Shown: piece by piece, positions 39,222 to 47,288 of the stretch | How the letters are laid out: each line of letters opens with the position of its first letter | Numbering within the stretch: position 1 is the first letter of the stretch | Assembly (NCBI GenBank): GCA_943326015.2 | Contig: CALPRQ020000004.1 | Span: forward strand, 1 to 64,000 | Direction: 5' to 3' | DNA: 64,000 nucleotides | DNA from: Chitinophaga pinensis | GTDB lineage: Bacteria > Pseudomonadota > Gammaproteobacteria > Burkholderiales > Burkholderiaceae_C | Notes under the pieces: model-generated | What the model was told of the DNA's origin: nothing | Databases searched by the model: none | What the model saw: the letters and a program-made list of their open reading frames with translations, nothing else | Position numbers and translations under genes: made by a program

Positions 39222-40181
39222 TCAGCGCACCACGGCCCTGGCGAAACCGGGTTCGATCAGATCGTCGACGACCTTGTTGACATCGGTGCCCTTGCGCACC
39301 AGCTCCTCCTCCAGCAGGATCGGCGCCGCAGCCTTCAGGGCCTTGGCATGTTCCTCGCCGGGGATGGGGTTGCGGAAATCGTTGCGCGTGAGTTGCAGTC
39401 GCGCCACCGGCAGCGCGAGCTTGGCCTCCTCGGCCACCAGCTTGGCGGTTTCCTCGGGGTTGGCGATGATCCACTTGCGCGCCTTCTCGTACGCAGCGAT
39501 GACCTTCCTGACGTAGTCGGGATTTTCCCTGGCGAACTTCTCGCTCGTGTTCAGGAAACCGTAGGTGTTGAACGCCACGTTGCGGTGGATCAGGCGCGAG
39601 CCGGCCTCGATTTCGCTTGCTGCCATCAACGGGTCCAGTCCGGCCCACGCGTCGACGCGGCCCTGCTCAAGCGCGGCGCGCCCGTCGGCATGCTGGAGCG
39701 CGACATGCTCGATATCGGACTTCTGCAGACCTTCGGCATGCAGGCTGCGCAGCAGGAACAGGAACGGATCGGTGCCCTTGGTGGCGGCGACCTTCTTGCC
39801 CTTGAGATCCTTGATCGACTTGATCGGCGAGTCCTTGGGCACGAGCAGCGCCGTCCATTCGGGGCGCGAGAAGATGTAGACGCCCTTGATCGGGTTGCCG
39901 TTGGCCTTGCTCAGCACGGCGGCCAGGCCGGCGGTCGAGCCGAAGTCGATGCTGCCGCTGTTGAGGAACTCGAGTGCGCGGTTGCTGCCCTGGCTCAGCA
40001 CCCATTTGACCGGCACGTTGTCTGACTTGAGGTCCTGCTCCAGCCAGCCGAACTTCTTGAGCACCAGACTCGGCGGCGAGTAGTAGGCGAAGTCCAGCCG
40101 GACTTCCTTGGCAGTCTGGGCGTGAGCAAGGCCAGTGGCGAGCAGCGCCGCGACGAACAGGGTCTTGAAGGGGAATTTCAT
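39222..40181 (-). CDS. Aliphatic sulfonate-type ABC substrate-binding protein
   Basis: 319 residues with a signal peptide ending AHA (about 21). The mature part carries LDFAYYSPPSLVLKKFGWLE, LNSGSIDFGSTAGLAAVLS, GTDPFLFLLRSLHAEGL and PDYVRKVIAAYEKARKW, typical of the SsuA/TauA/NrtA superfamily and closest in style to SsuA. It is the first gene of the long minus-strand run to aapP. Its promoter lies in the 263 bases shared with the divergent monooxygenase gene. The exact ligand cannot be told from sequence. Confidence 0.91.
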   Translation of the reverse strand: MKFPFKTLFVAALLATGLAHAQTAKEVRLDFAYYSPPSLVLKKFGWLEQDLKSDNVPVKWVLSQGSNRALEFLNSGSIDFGSTAGLAAVLSKANGNPIKGVYIFSRPEWTALLVPKDSPIKSIKDLKGKKVAATKGTDPFLFLLRSLHAEGLQKSDIEHVALQHADGRAALEQGRVDAWAGLDPLMAASEIEAGSRLIHRNVAFNTYGFLNTSEKFARENPDYVRKVIAAYEKARKWIIANPEETAKLVAEEAKLALPVARLQLTRNDFRNPIPGEEHAKALKAAAPILLEEELVRKGTDVNKVVDDLIEPGFARAVVR

Positions 40182-40249
40182 GCGCTTGTCTCAAGGGATG
40201 GGAATGCGAGCACTCTATGGGTTGGCATCTCCTTCAGCAACGAAAGATT

Positions 40250-40267
40250 CCGAATTTCCTTATTCGG
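40250..40267. promoter_or_regulatory. Dyad in the divergent sulfonate-transporter / monooxygenase promoter region
   Basis: CCGAAT and ATTCGG are perfect inverted arms around a 6-base spacer, near the middle of the 263-base divergent intergenic region (40182-40444). The region is much more AT-rich than its surroundings and has further TATTCAT words at 40298-40304 and 40344-40350. A site for a CysB/SsuR-like regulator is plausible, but its identity is not shown by the sequence. Confidence 0.4.
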
Positions 40268-40444
40268 TTTTTCAATGGGCGAACTTGAATTTCCGGGTAT
40301 TCATTTTTCGAGCAGCAAATGCGTCAAACAGTCCACTAAATTTTATTCATATCCTTGAAAGATCATGTTCCTTGTAATCCGCCGAGGCCATGCAAAGAAT
40401 TGGAGCATTGAAGTCCGTTTCACCGTTCATTGCAAGGAGTCCAC

Positions 40445-41686
40445 ATGACGCACAGAGACAATCTGCCGGTTCTTTCGACCGGTACCGACTACGAGTTGCT
40501 GGCCAGCCGGTTCCGTCCGATATTCGGCCGCATCGCCGAAGGTGCGCTCGAACGCGAGCGGACCCGGACCTTGCCGCGCGAGCCGATCCGCTGGCTCAAG
40601 GAGGCCGGGTTCGGCGCCCTGCGGGTGCCGGCTACGCATGGCGGCGCGGGCGCCTCGCTGCCGCAGCTGTTCCAGCTGCTGATCGAGCTCGCCGAGGCGG
40701 ATTCCAACCTCCCGCAGGCGCTGCGCGGGCATTTCGCCTTCGTCGAGGACAAGCTCAACGCGCCGCCCAGTCCGCAGCGTGACCGCTGGTTCGAGCGCTT
40801 CGTCGCTGGCGAGACCGTCGGCAACGCCTGGACCGAGGTCGGCGAGGTGGTGATCGGCAACATCGCCACCCAGGTCACGCCGCGCGACGGCGACCAGTGG
40901 CTCGTCAATGGGCGCAAGTTCTACAGCACCGGCAGCATCTTCGCCGACTGGATCGACCTGCTCGCACGCCGCAGCGACAACGGCGTCGACGTGATCGCGG
41001 CCGTCAGGACCCAGCAGCCGGGCGTGACCCTGCTCGACGACTGGGATGGCTTCGGGCAGCGCACCACGGGTAGCGGAACCTCGGTCTTCGAGAACGCCGA
41101 GGTCGAGGCCGATGAGGTGATCGACTTCTCGCAGCGCTTCAAGTACCAGACGGCGTTCTACCAGCTGTTCCACCTCGCGACCCTGGCGGGAATCGCTCGT
41201 GCGGCCGAGCGCGATGTCGCGCGTGCCGTGGCCGAGCGCAAGCGCATCTTCAGCACCGGCAACGCACCCCTGGCGCGCCACGATGCCCAGATCCAGCAGG
41301 TGGTGGGCCAGATCTCGGCCCAGGCCTATGCCGCTGCTGCGATTGCCGTGCGCGCGGCCGAGCCGGCACAGCTCGCCTACCTGGCCCGCTTCGGCGGCGA
41401 CGAGGCGGCGGAGAAGGCCGCCAACATCGCCGCCGAGATCGAGTCGGCGCAGGGCCAGATCGTGCTGGCCGATCTGGTGCTGCGCGCCACGACCGATCTG
41501 TTCAACGCCCTGGGCGCCTCGGCCGCCAGCCAGAAGCTCGAACTCGACCGTCACTGGCGCAACGCCCGGACCGTCAGCTCGCACAACCCGCTGGTCTACA
41601 AGGCTCGCATCGTCGGCGACTGGCGCATCAACGGCACCGAGCCGCCCTACGTCTGGCTGATCGGTGGCAGTCCTGCCGCCCAGTGA
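40445..41686 (+). CDS. DszC/SfnB-type flavin-dependent monooxygenase (acyl-CoA dehydrogenase fold)
   Basis: 413 residues from ATG 40445, with AAGGAG 8 bases ahead. Acyl-CoA dehydrogenase fold: FGALRVPATHGGAGASL at about 51-67, the flavin region VNGRKFYSTGSIFADW (about 155-170), GFGQRTTGSGT and the C-terminal LDRHWRNARTVSSHNP. The latter is typical of the DszC/SfnB branch, which uses reduced FMN from a separate reductase to oxygenate organosulfur compounds and not acyl-CoA. No flavin reductase gene is in the window. First of three co-directional genes (gap 37 bases). Confidence 0.87.
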   Translation: MTHRDNLPVLSTGTDYELLASRFRPIFGRIAEGALERERTRTLPREPIRWLKEAGFGALRVPATHGGAGASLPQLFQLLIELAEADSNLPQALRGHFAFVEDKLNAPPSPQRDRWFERFVAGETVGNAWTEVGEVVIGNIATQVTPRDGDQWLVNGRKFYSTGSIFADWIDLLARRSDNGVDVIAAVRTQQPGVTLLDDWDGFGQRTTGSGTSVFENAEVEADEVIDFSQRFKYQTAFYQLFHLATLAGIARAAERDVARAVAERKRIFSTGNAPLARHDAQIQQVVGQISAQAYAAAAIAVRAAEPAQLAYLARFGGDEAAEKAANIAAEIESAQGQIVLADLVLRATTDLFNALGASAASQKLELDRHWRNARTVSSHNPLVYKARIVGDWRINGTEPPYVWLIGGSPAAQ

Positions 41687-41723
41687 GCCTGCCTTCACAC
41701 CCCCATCCAACCGGAACACTTCA

Positions 41724-42980
41724 ATGACCAGCACCCAAGCAGACACGGCCCGCCAGCGCGTCAACACCGCCCAGCCCTTCCCGGCCTTGCCCCGCCCGAG
41801 CCAGCCCGCGCATGTCATCCGCAGCGACGCCGAGGCGATCGAAATCGCGCATCGACTGGCCGCCGAGTTCGCCGCCGAAGCCTCGCTGCGCGACAGCGAG
41901 GGTTACCTGCCGATCGCCGAGATCGACGTCTACTCGCAGAGCGGCCTCTGGGGCATCACCGTGCCCAAGGCCTACGGCGGCGCGGGCGTGTCGTACGCGA
42001 CGGTGGCAGAGGTGATCCGGATCATCGCCGCGGCGGATTCCAGCATCGCGCAGATCACCCAGAACCACCTGGCCCTGGTCGCGCACATCGAGCTCGATGC
42101 GTCGCCCGAGCAGCAGCGGGAGCTGTTCGGGCAAGTGCTGCAGGGCATCAGGCTGGGCAACGCGTTCTCTGAAAAAGGCAGCAAGAACGTGGCGGCATTC
42201 GAGACCAGGCTGCGGCTGGAAAACGGTGTGGCCGTGGTCAACGGCCAGAAGTTCTACACCACGGGCGCGCTGCTCGCCCATATCGTGCCGATCGTCGCGG
42301 TGGATGAGGACGGCAAAGGCTGGCTGGCTTTTGCCAAGCGTGACGCACCCGGTCTGACCGTGATCAACGACTGGTCCAGCTTCGGCCAGCGCACCACCGC
42401 CTCGGGTTCGATCCGGATCGACCACGTGCGGGTGCCGGCCAGCCGCCTGGTGCCGGTCGCGGCGTTCGACCGGCCGACCGCGGCCGGCCCGATCTCGCAG
42501 ATCATCCAGTCGGCGATCGACGCGGGCATCGCCGCGGCGGCGATCAACGAGACGATCGCCTTTGTCCGCACCCGCAGCCGGCCCTGGATCGACAGCGGCA
42601 AGGAGTCGGCCAGCGAGGACCCGTTCACGGTCAGCGCCGTCGGTGAACTCGTGATTCGCCTGCATGCCGCCGAGGCCTTGCTGGAGCGCGCCGGCCGCGC
42701 GATCGACGACGCGCTGGCCCATCCGAGTGACGAGACGGTGGATCGCGCCACCTTGGCAACGAGCGAATCCAAGGTGTTGACCACCGAGGTGGCGATTGCC
42801 GCCACCAACAAGCTGTTCGAGCTGGCCGGCACGCGCTCGACCCTGCAGGAGCACAACCTGGACCGCCACTGGCGCAATGCGCGCACGCATACGCTGCACG
42901 ATCCGGTGCGCTGGAAGTATTTCCATGTCGGCAATTACCACCTGAATGATGTCGCGCCGCCGCGACACCCCTGGAACTGA
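41724..42980 (+). CDS. SfnB-family sulfur acquisition oxidoreductase
   Basis: 418 residues. IIRSDAEAIEIAHRLAAEF-like start (HVIRSDAEAIEIAHRLAAEF at about 31-50), GLWGITVPKAYGGAGVSYAT, NAFSEKGSKN, FYTTGALLAHIVPI, the flavin contact FGQRTTASGS, and the C-terminal NLDRHWRNARTHTLHDPVRW. The last motif is the SfnB hallmark. SfnB proteins act in the sulfone/sulfonate scavenging route induced by sulfate limitation. It is distinct from the DszC-like gene upstream (about one third identical by eye). 25 bases separate it from the next gene. Confidence 0.9.
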   Translation: MTSTQADTARQRVNTAQPFPALPRPSQPAHVIRSDAEAIEIAHRLAAEFAAEASLRDSEGYLPIAEIDVYSQSGLWGITVPKAYGGAGVSYATVAEVIRIIAAADSSIAQITQNHLALVAHIELDASPEQQRELFGQVLQGIRLGNAFSEKGSKNVAAFETRLRLENGVAVVNGQKFYTTGALLAHIVPIVAVDEDGKGWLAFAKRDAPGLTVINDWSSFGQRTTASGSIRIDHVRVPASRLVPVAAFDRPTAAGPISQIIQSAIDAGIAAAAINETIAFVRTRSRPWIDSGKESASEDPFTVSAVGELVIRLHAAEALLERAGRAIDDALAHPSDETVDRATLATSESKVLTTEVAIAATNKLFELAGTRSTLQEHNLDRHWRNARTHTLHDPVRWKYFHVGNYHLNDVAPPRHPWN

Positions 42981-43005
42981 TCCCGCTATTCATCAGGAAT
43001 TGAAG

Positions 43006-44442
43006 ATGACCCGTCAAATACGCTTCAACGCTTTCGAGATGAATTGCGTCGGACACCAGTCGCCTGGCTTGTGGAAGCATCCGCGCGATCGATCCTGGCA
43101 GTACAAGGACCTCGAATACTGGACCGATCTGGCCAAGATTCTGGAACAAGGCATCTTCGACGGCATCTTCATCGCCGACGTGATCGGCTACTACGACGTC
43201 TACCAGGGCAGCAACTACCACGCGCTGCAGCAGGCGGCGCAGATCCCGGTCAACGATCCGCTGCAGCTCGCCGCGCCGATCGCGATGGTGACCGAGCATC
43301 TGGGCATCGGCATCACCGCCTCGACCTCGTTCGAGCATCCATACACCTTCGCACGCCGGCTCTCGACCGCCGACCACCACAGCAAGGGGCGGGTGGGCTG
43401 GAACATCGTCACCTCCTACCTGGAGAGCGGCGCCAGGAACATTGGCGAAGGTGGCCTGCGCCGGCATGACAACCGTTACGACGTGGCCCACGAATACGTC
43501 GAGGTCCTTTACAAGCTGCTCGAAGGCAGCTGGGAGGAGGGTGCCGTGGTGCGCGATCGCGAGCGCGGCATCTTCACGCATCCGGAGAAGGTCCACGAGA
43601 TCGGCCACCAGGGCCAGTACTTCGACGTGCCGGGCTACCACCTGTGCGAGCCGTCGCCGCAACGCACGCCCGTGCTTTATCAGGCGGGGGCATCGGGTGC
43701 CGGCAAGGCTTTTGCCGCCGGTCATGCGGAATGTGTCTTTGTGGCGTCTCCGATCAAGTCGGTGCTGAAGGACTATGTGGCCGACGTGCGCCGCCAGGCC
43801 GCTGCTGCCGGCCGTGACCCGCGCAAGCTGAAGGTCTACAACCTCGTGACGATCATCGTCGACGAGACCGACGCCAAGGCCCAGGCCAAGTTCGAGGAGT
43901 ACCAGAAATACTCGTCCTACGACGGCGCGCTGGTGTTCCTGTCGGGCTGGAGCGGCATCGACTTCGGCCAATACGCGCCGACCGATCTGGTGAAGAAAGT
44001 CGAAACCAATGCCATCGTCTCGGTGGTGGATCACCTGACCAACGGTGGCAAGGCCTGGACCATCGATGAACTGGCGCGCTGGGGCGGCATCGGCGGCCTG
44101 GGTCCGGTCTTCGTGGGCTCACCCAGCACCGTGGCCGACATCCTGCAGCAGTGGCAGGAGGAAACCGACGTGGATGGCTTCAACCTGGCCTACGGCGTGG
44201 CACACGAGACCTTCGAGGACGTGGTCGGCCATCTGGTTCCCGAACTGCAGCGCCGTGGCGTCTATCCGACCGCCTACCAGCCCGGCACCTTGCGCGAAAA
44301 GCTGTTCGGCGACGGCCCCCATTTGCCCGACAACCACCCGGCAGCGCGCTATCGCGACATCGAGGCGGTCAAGCGCGAAGAAGCCCTGCTGCGCACGCAG
44401 GCCGCGACCGGAAACCAGAGCCTCGATCCGGTCCTGGCCTGA
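43006..44442 (+). CDS. NtaA/DmoA-family FMNH2-dependent monooxygenase
   Basis: 478 residues, bacterial luciferase-like TIM barrel of the NtaA/SnaA/DszA/DmoA class. FNAFEMNCVGHQSPGLWKHP near the N terminus, LEYWTDLAKILEQGIFDGIF, GRVGWNIVTSYLESGARN (about 123-140), and YHLCEPSPQRTPVLYQAGAS (about 209-228). It uses FMNH2 and O2 to cleave C-S or C-N bonds; DmoA members oxidise dimethyl sulfide. A paralogue is at 51210. It is longer at the C terminus than that copy. Confidence 0.92.
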   Translation: MTRQIRFNAFEMNCVGHQSPGLWKHPRDRSWQYKDLEYWTDLAKILEQGIFDGIFIADVIGYYDVYQGSNYHALQQAAQIPVNDPLQLAAPIAMVTEHLGIGITASTSFEHPYTFARRLSTADHHSKGRVGWNIVTSYLESGARNIGEGGLRRHDNRYDVAHEYVEVLYKLLEGSWEEGAVVRDRERGIFTHPEKVHEIGHQGQYFDVPGYHLCEPSPQRTPVLYQAGASGAGKAFAAGHAECVFVASPIKSVLKDYVADVRRQAAAAGRDPRKLKVYNLVTIIVDETDAKAQAKFEEYQKYSSYDGALVFLSGWSGIDFGQYAPTDLVKKVETNAIVSVVDHLTNGGKAWTIDELARWGGIGGLGPVFVGSPSTVADILQQWQEETDVDGFNLAYGVAHETFEDVVGHLVPELQRRGVYPTAYQPGTLREKLFGDGPHLPDNHPAARYRDIEAVKREEALLRTQAATGNQSLDPVLA

Positions 44443-44462
44443 GCGCTTTCCCTGCCAAAGCT

Positions 44463-45248
44463 TCAGTCGCTGCGGCCGCCATGGGTCCAGCGGCGGTGCA
44501 GCGTGCGGGCGGCACCATCCAGGGCGAAGCCGAGCGCACCGATCAGGAGTATCACCGCCATCAGCTCGGAGTAGGCCACGCGGTCGCGCGTGTCGAGGAT
44601 GAAGTAGCCCAGGCCGGCGCTGACACCCAGCATCTCGCAGGGCACCAGCACGATCCAGACGATGCCGATCGCCAGCCGCAGGCCGGTCAGGATATGGCCG
44701 AGCACGCCCGGCAGCACGATGCGGCGCAGGGTTTCCCAGCGCGTCGCGCTCAGGCTTTTGCCCAGCATCATCCAGCGCGGGTCGAGCTGGTGGACGCCTG
44801 CGACGGTGTTGAGCAGGATGGGCCAGACCGCGGCAAAGGCGAGCAGGAAGTAGATCGGCGCATCGCCCACGCCGAGCACCATGACGGCGATCGGCATCCA
44901 GGACAGCGGCGAGATCATGCGCAGGAACTGGAACGCCATGCCGGTCGACGCTGCGACGGGTCGCGAAGCGCCGACCGCCAGTCCCAGCGGCACCCCGATC
45001 GCCAGCGCGATCAGCAGGCCGACCAGGACGCGACGCAGGCTCACCAGGATATGCAGGGTCAACTCGTTGCCGAGCAGCAACTGGTAGAGGCTGGCAAAGG
45101 TCCGGTCGGGTGCCAGCGAGGCCGCCAGCGGGACCCGGGTTTGCAGCCAGAAGGTGCCGGCCCACCAGGCGGCCAACAATACCGCAAGGCCTACCAGGCC
45201 GAGGGCAAGGCGGCCGGCCGCCCCCGGGGATTTTGCTGAAAGACTCAT
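44463..45248 (-). CDS. Sulfonate-type ABC transporter permease (orphaned)
   Basis: 261 residues, six hydrophobic helices. SsuC-type motifs: LRMISPLSWMPIAVMVLGVG, FAAVWPILLNTVAGVHQLDP and VLGVSAGLGYFIL-like EMLGVSAGLGYFIL. It is closest to the NrtB/SsuC class. No ATPase gene accompanies it, and its binding-protein gene directly upstream is truncated by the IS at 45705, so the transporter it belonged to is probably no longer functional. It converges with the monooxygenase gene at 44442. Confidence 0.87.
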   Translation of the reverse strand: MSLSAKSPGAAGRLALGLVGLAVLLAAWWAGTFWLQTRVPLAASLAPDRTFASLYQLLLGNELTLHILVSLRRVLVGLLIALAIGVPLGLAVGASRPVAASTGMAFQFLRMISPLSWMPIAVMVLGVGDAPIYFLLAFAAVWPILLNTVAGVHQLDPRWMMLGKSLSATRWETLRRIVLPGVLGHILTGLRLAIGIVWIVLVPCEMLGVSAGLGYFILDTRDRVAYSELMAVILLIGALGFALDGAARTLHRRWTHGGRSD

Positions 45249-45257
45249 CGGGAGAAC

Positions 45258-45704
45258 TTATGCGCCAAAGATTTCAGTGCGCCCGAACGACTCGGGGAAA
45301 CCGAAGGTTTTCAAGCCGCCGACCTGCTTGAGCGCCTGCTTGACGAAACGGTCGTCCATCAGGTCCCTGGCGGTCTTCTTGGGATCGAGGGATGCGATGA
45401 AGGCGCCGTCGCCTTCCACCTTCGTGAGCTTGAGCAGCTCGACCATCTTCTCGGTGTAGCTGGGGAAAGGGTAGGGCTGGAAGTCGATGCGCTCCTCCTT
45501 CCACTCCGGATGGCGGATCGCACCGCTGGCCTGGTATTGCCTGGCCTGGTCGGCGCTGGGCTCCAGCACCCGCAGCAGGGTTTCCACGCTGTGCGGGGTG
45601 TAGCGGTTCGGACCGTCCTTGGCCAGCAGGCGTGCCGTCGCGGCGCGGTTGTCCTGGGTCCAGGTCTGGGCCTGGACGATGCTGTTGACCAATAGCGCGG
45701 CAAG
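45258..45704 (-). pseudogene. C-terminal fragment of a sulfonate/nitrate-type ABC substrate-binding protein
   Basis: About 148 residues remain, from LAALLVNSIVQAQTWTQDNR to SFGRTEIFGA. The content (LLAKDGPNRYTPHSVETLL, PYPFPSYTEKMVELLKL, FVKQALKQVGGL) matches the C-terminal half of NrtA/SsuA-like binding proteins. The frame stays open and family-like to about 45704, exactly where the IS hairpin begins, so the N-terminal half with its signal peptide is lost. A TTG-started short protein is formally possible but would lack an export signal. Confidence 0.8.
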
Positions 45705-47100
45705 CCTCCCCCTTCAGGGGGAGGTCAAGAGCGCCGGCCCGCGCAGCGGGCCACATGACTCACTGCACAGACCACTTGGCTGCCACGATAATCCGCCCAT
45801 GTCGATCAAGGCTTTTCGTTTCCAGCTTCGGGTCAAGCCCGGCACCGAGCGCGCCCTGCGCCGGTTTGCCGGCTCGTGCCGCTGGACATGGAATGCCGCG
45901 ATCGCCGAGCAGCAGCGCCAGCGCGAGGCGGGCGAGCCGTTTGCCGGGCACGCGGCCATGTGTCAGTGGCTCACCGCATGGCGGCACGCGCCCGACACCG
46001 CTTGGCTCGCTGAAACCCCGGTCCATCCGCTGCAGCAGACGCTGCGCCGGCTCGAAGCCGCCTACCAGCGCTTCTTCGCGGGCCAGGGCGGCTACCCGAA
46101 GTTCAAGCGTCGCGGCCAGGAGCCGGGCTTGCGCTTCCCCGATCCGAAACAGTTCGCGCTGGACCCCGTCAACGCCCGCGTGAAGCTGCCCAAGCTGGGC
46201 TGGCAGCGCGTTCGCCTGTCGCGGCCCGTGGTCGGCGAACTGCGCAACGCCACCGTCACGCGCGAGCGCGGCCATTGGTTGGTGTCGCTGCAGGTGGAGT
46301 TACCCGACGTGCTGGCGGCCGCCGATCTGACGCCAACGCTGGGCATCGATCTGGGCGTGGCGCTGTTCGCGGCGACCAGCGACGATCAGAGGATTCAGCC
46401 GCTCAAGGCGCTGGAGTGCCAGCAGCGCCGCCTCAAGCGCTACCAGCGCGCCGTCTCGCGCAAGGTCAAGGGCTCGCGCAACCGTCGCAAGGCGGTGGAG
46501 CGGCTCGGCCGCCTCCACGCGCGCATCGCCGCGCAGCGCAGCGACTGGCTGCACAAGCTCAGCACGGAGCTGGCCGATCGCCACCCGGTGATCGCGATGG
46601 AAGATTTGAAGGTCGCGGCGATGTCGGCCAGCGCCGCTGGCACGGCTGATGTGCCAGGTAGGCGGGTGCGCCAGAAGGCAGGCCTGAACCGCGCGATCCT
46701 CGATCAGGGTTGGGCCGAGTTCCGCCGCCAGCTCGAATACAAATGCGCGGCCCGAGGCGGCACGGTGGTTCCGGTGAACCCGGCCTACACCAGCCAGCGA
46801 TGCAGCCAGTGCGGCCATGTCTCGGCCGACAACCGGACGACGCAGGCAAGCTTTGAGTGCGTGGCCTGCGGCCATGCCGACAACGCGGACACGAACGCCG
46901 CGAAGAACATCCTGGCCGCCGGACTGGCGGTCTGGTCCTGTGGGACCACAGCCTGTGGAGCGGAAGTCAGCCGCGCCAAGCCCGCGAGGGCGAAGCGTGC
47001 AGCCGCGAGGAAGCAGGAACCCACCGAGGGGTGTGTACATGCCTAGCGCGCGCACCCACCCGGTAGGAATCCCCTGCCTTTAGGCAGGGGAGGAAGTCAA
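45705..47100 (+). mobile_element. IS200/IS605-superfamily element with tnpB only (IS1341-like)
   Basis: It is bounded by subterminal hairpins rather than inverted repeats: left CCTCCCCC-TTCA-GGGGGAGG (45705-45724), right CCCCTGCC-TTTA-GGCAGGGG (47071-47090), followed by AGGAAGTCAA. It contains one gene, tnpB, and no tnpA Y1 transposase, so it would need TnpA in trans. There is no target duplication, as expected for this family. The left flank ends GGCAAG and is the likely target motif. The right boundary is set where the AhpD frame resumes (47101). Confidence 0.85.
45799..47046 (+). CDS. tnpB: TnpB, IS605-type RNA-guided endonuclease
   Basis: 415 residues. The N-terminal RNA-binding domain starts MSIKAFRFQLRVKPG, with RRFAGSCRWTWN. 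The RuvC catalytic triad is intact: D184 in LGIDLGVA, E268 in VIAMEDLK and D364 in NADTNAAKN. The zinc ribbon uses Cys 335, 338, 354 and 357 (CSQCG, CVACG). The basic C-terminal tail (about 385-415) overlaps the region where the guide RNA (omega RNA) is normally encoded. TnpB proteins cut DNA at sites matching the sequence beyond the IS right end and so favour retention of the element. The ATG has no strong ribosome site. Confidence 0.93.
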   Translation: MSIKAFRFQLRVKPGTERALRRFAGSCRWTWNAAIAEQQRQREAGEPFAGHAAMCQWLTAWRHAPDTAWLAETPVHPLQQTLRRLEAAYQRFFAGQGGYPKFKRRGQEPGLRFPDPKQFALDPVNARVKLPKLGWQRVRLSRPVVGELRNATVTRERGHWLVSLQVELPDVLAAADLTPTLGIDLGVALFAATSDDQRIQPLKALECQQRRLKRYQRAVSRKVKGSRNRRKAVERLGRLHARIAAQRSDWLHKLSTELADRHPVIAMEDLKVAAMSASAAGTADVPGRRVRQKAGLNRAILDQGWAEFRRQLEYKCAARGGTVVPVNPAYTSQRCSQCGHVSADNRTTQASFECVACGHADNADTNAAKNILAAGLAVWSCGTTACGAEVSRAKPARAKRAAARKQEPTEGCVHA

Positions 47101-47241
47101 GTACATCTCGACGGCGGTCGGTGCATTGGCCAGCACCCCCATCAGGTTGGGGATGAAGCCGTTCCTGGCCTGGGAGGCTTCGAGGTAGGGCTTGCTGGCC
47201 TCGGGGGCGGTTTCGGGGATCTGGATGGTCAGGCGGGACAT
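47101..47241 (-). pseudogene. N-terminal fragment of an AhpD/carboxymuconolactone decarboxylase-family gene
   Basis: 47 codons remain, starting MSRLTIQIPETAPEASKPYL and continuing to GVLANAPTAVEMY, then the frame enters the IS. This is the typical N terminus of small peroxidase-like proteins of the AhpD family; the CxxC-containing catalytic part is absent from the window. It lies 47 bases downstream of, and in line with, an AraC regulator gene, the usual AraC-AhpD pair. Confidence 0.75.
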
Positions 47242-47288
47242 GAAAACTCCGATTCAAAGATACCTGTGGATTCTGGCTGGCCCTCCAT

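Noticed and set aside
45258-45692. Independent small gene with TTG start
   Set aside because: The family-like sequence continues past the TTG up to the IS hairpin, so this is the remainder of a cut binding-protein gene.
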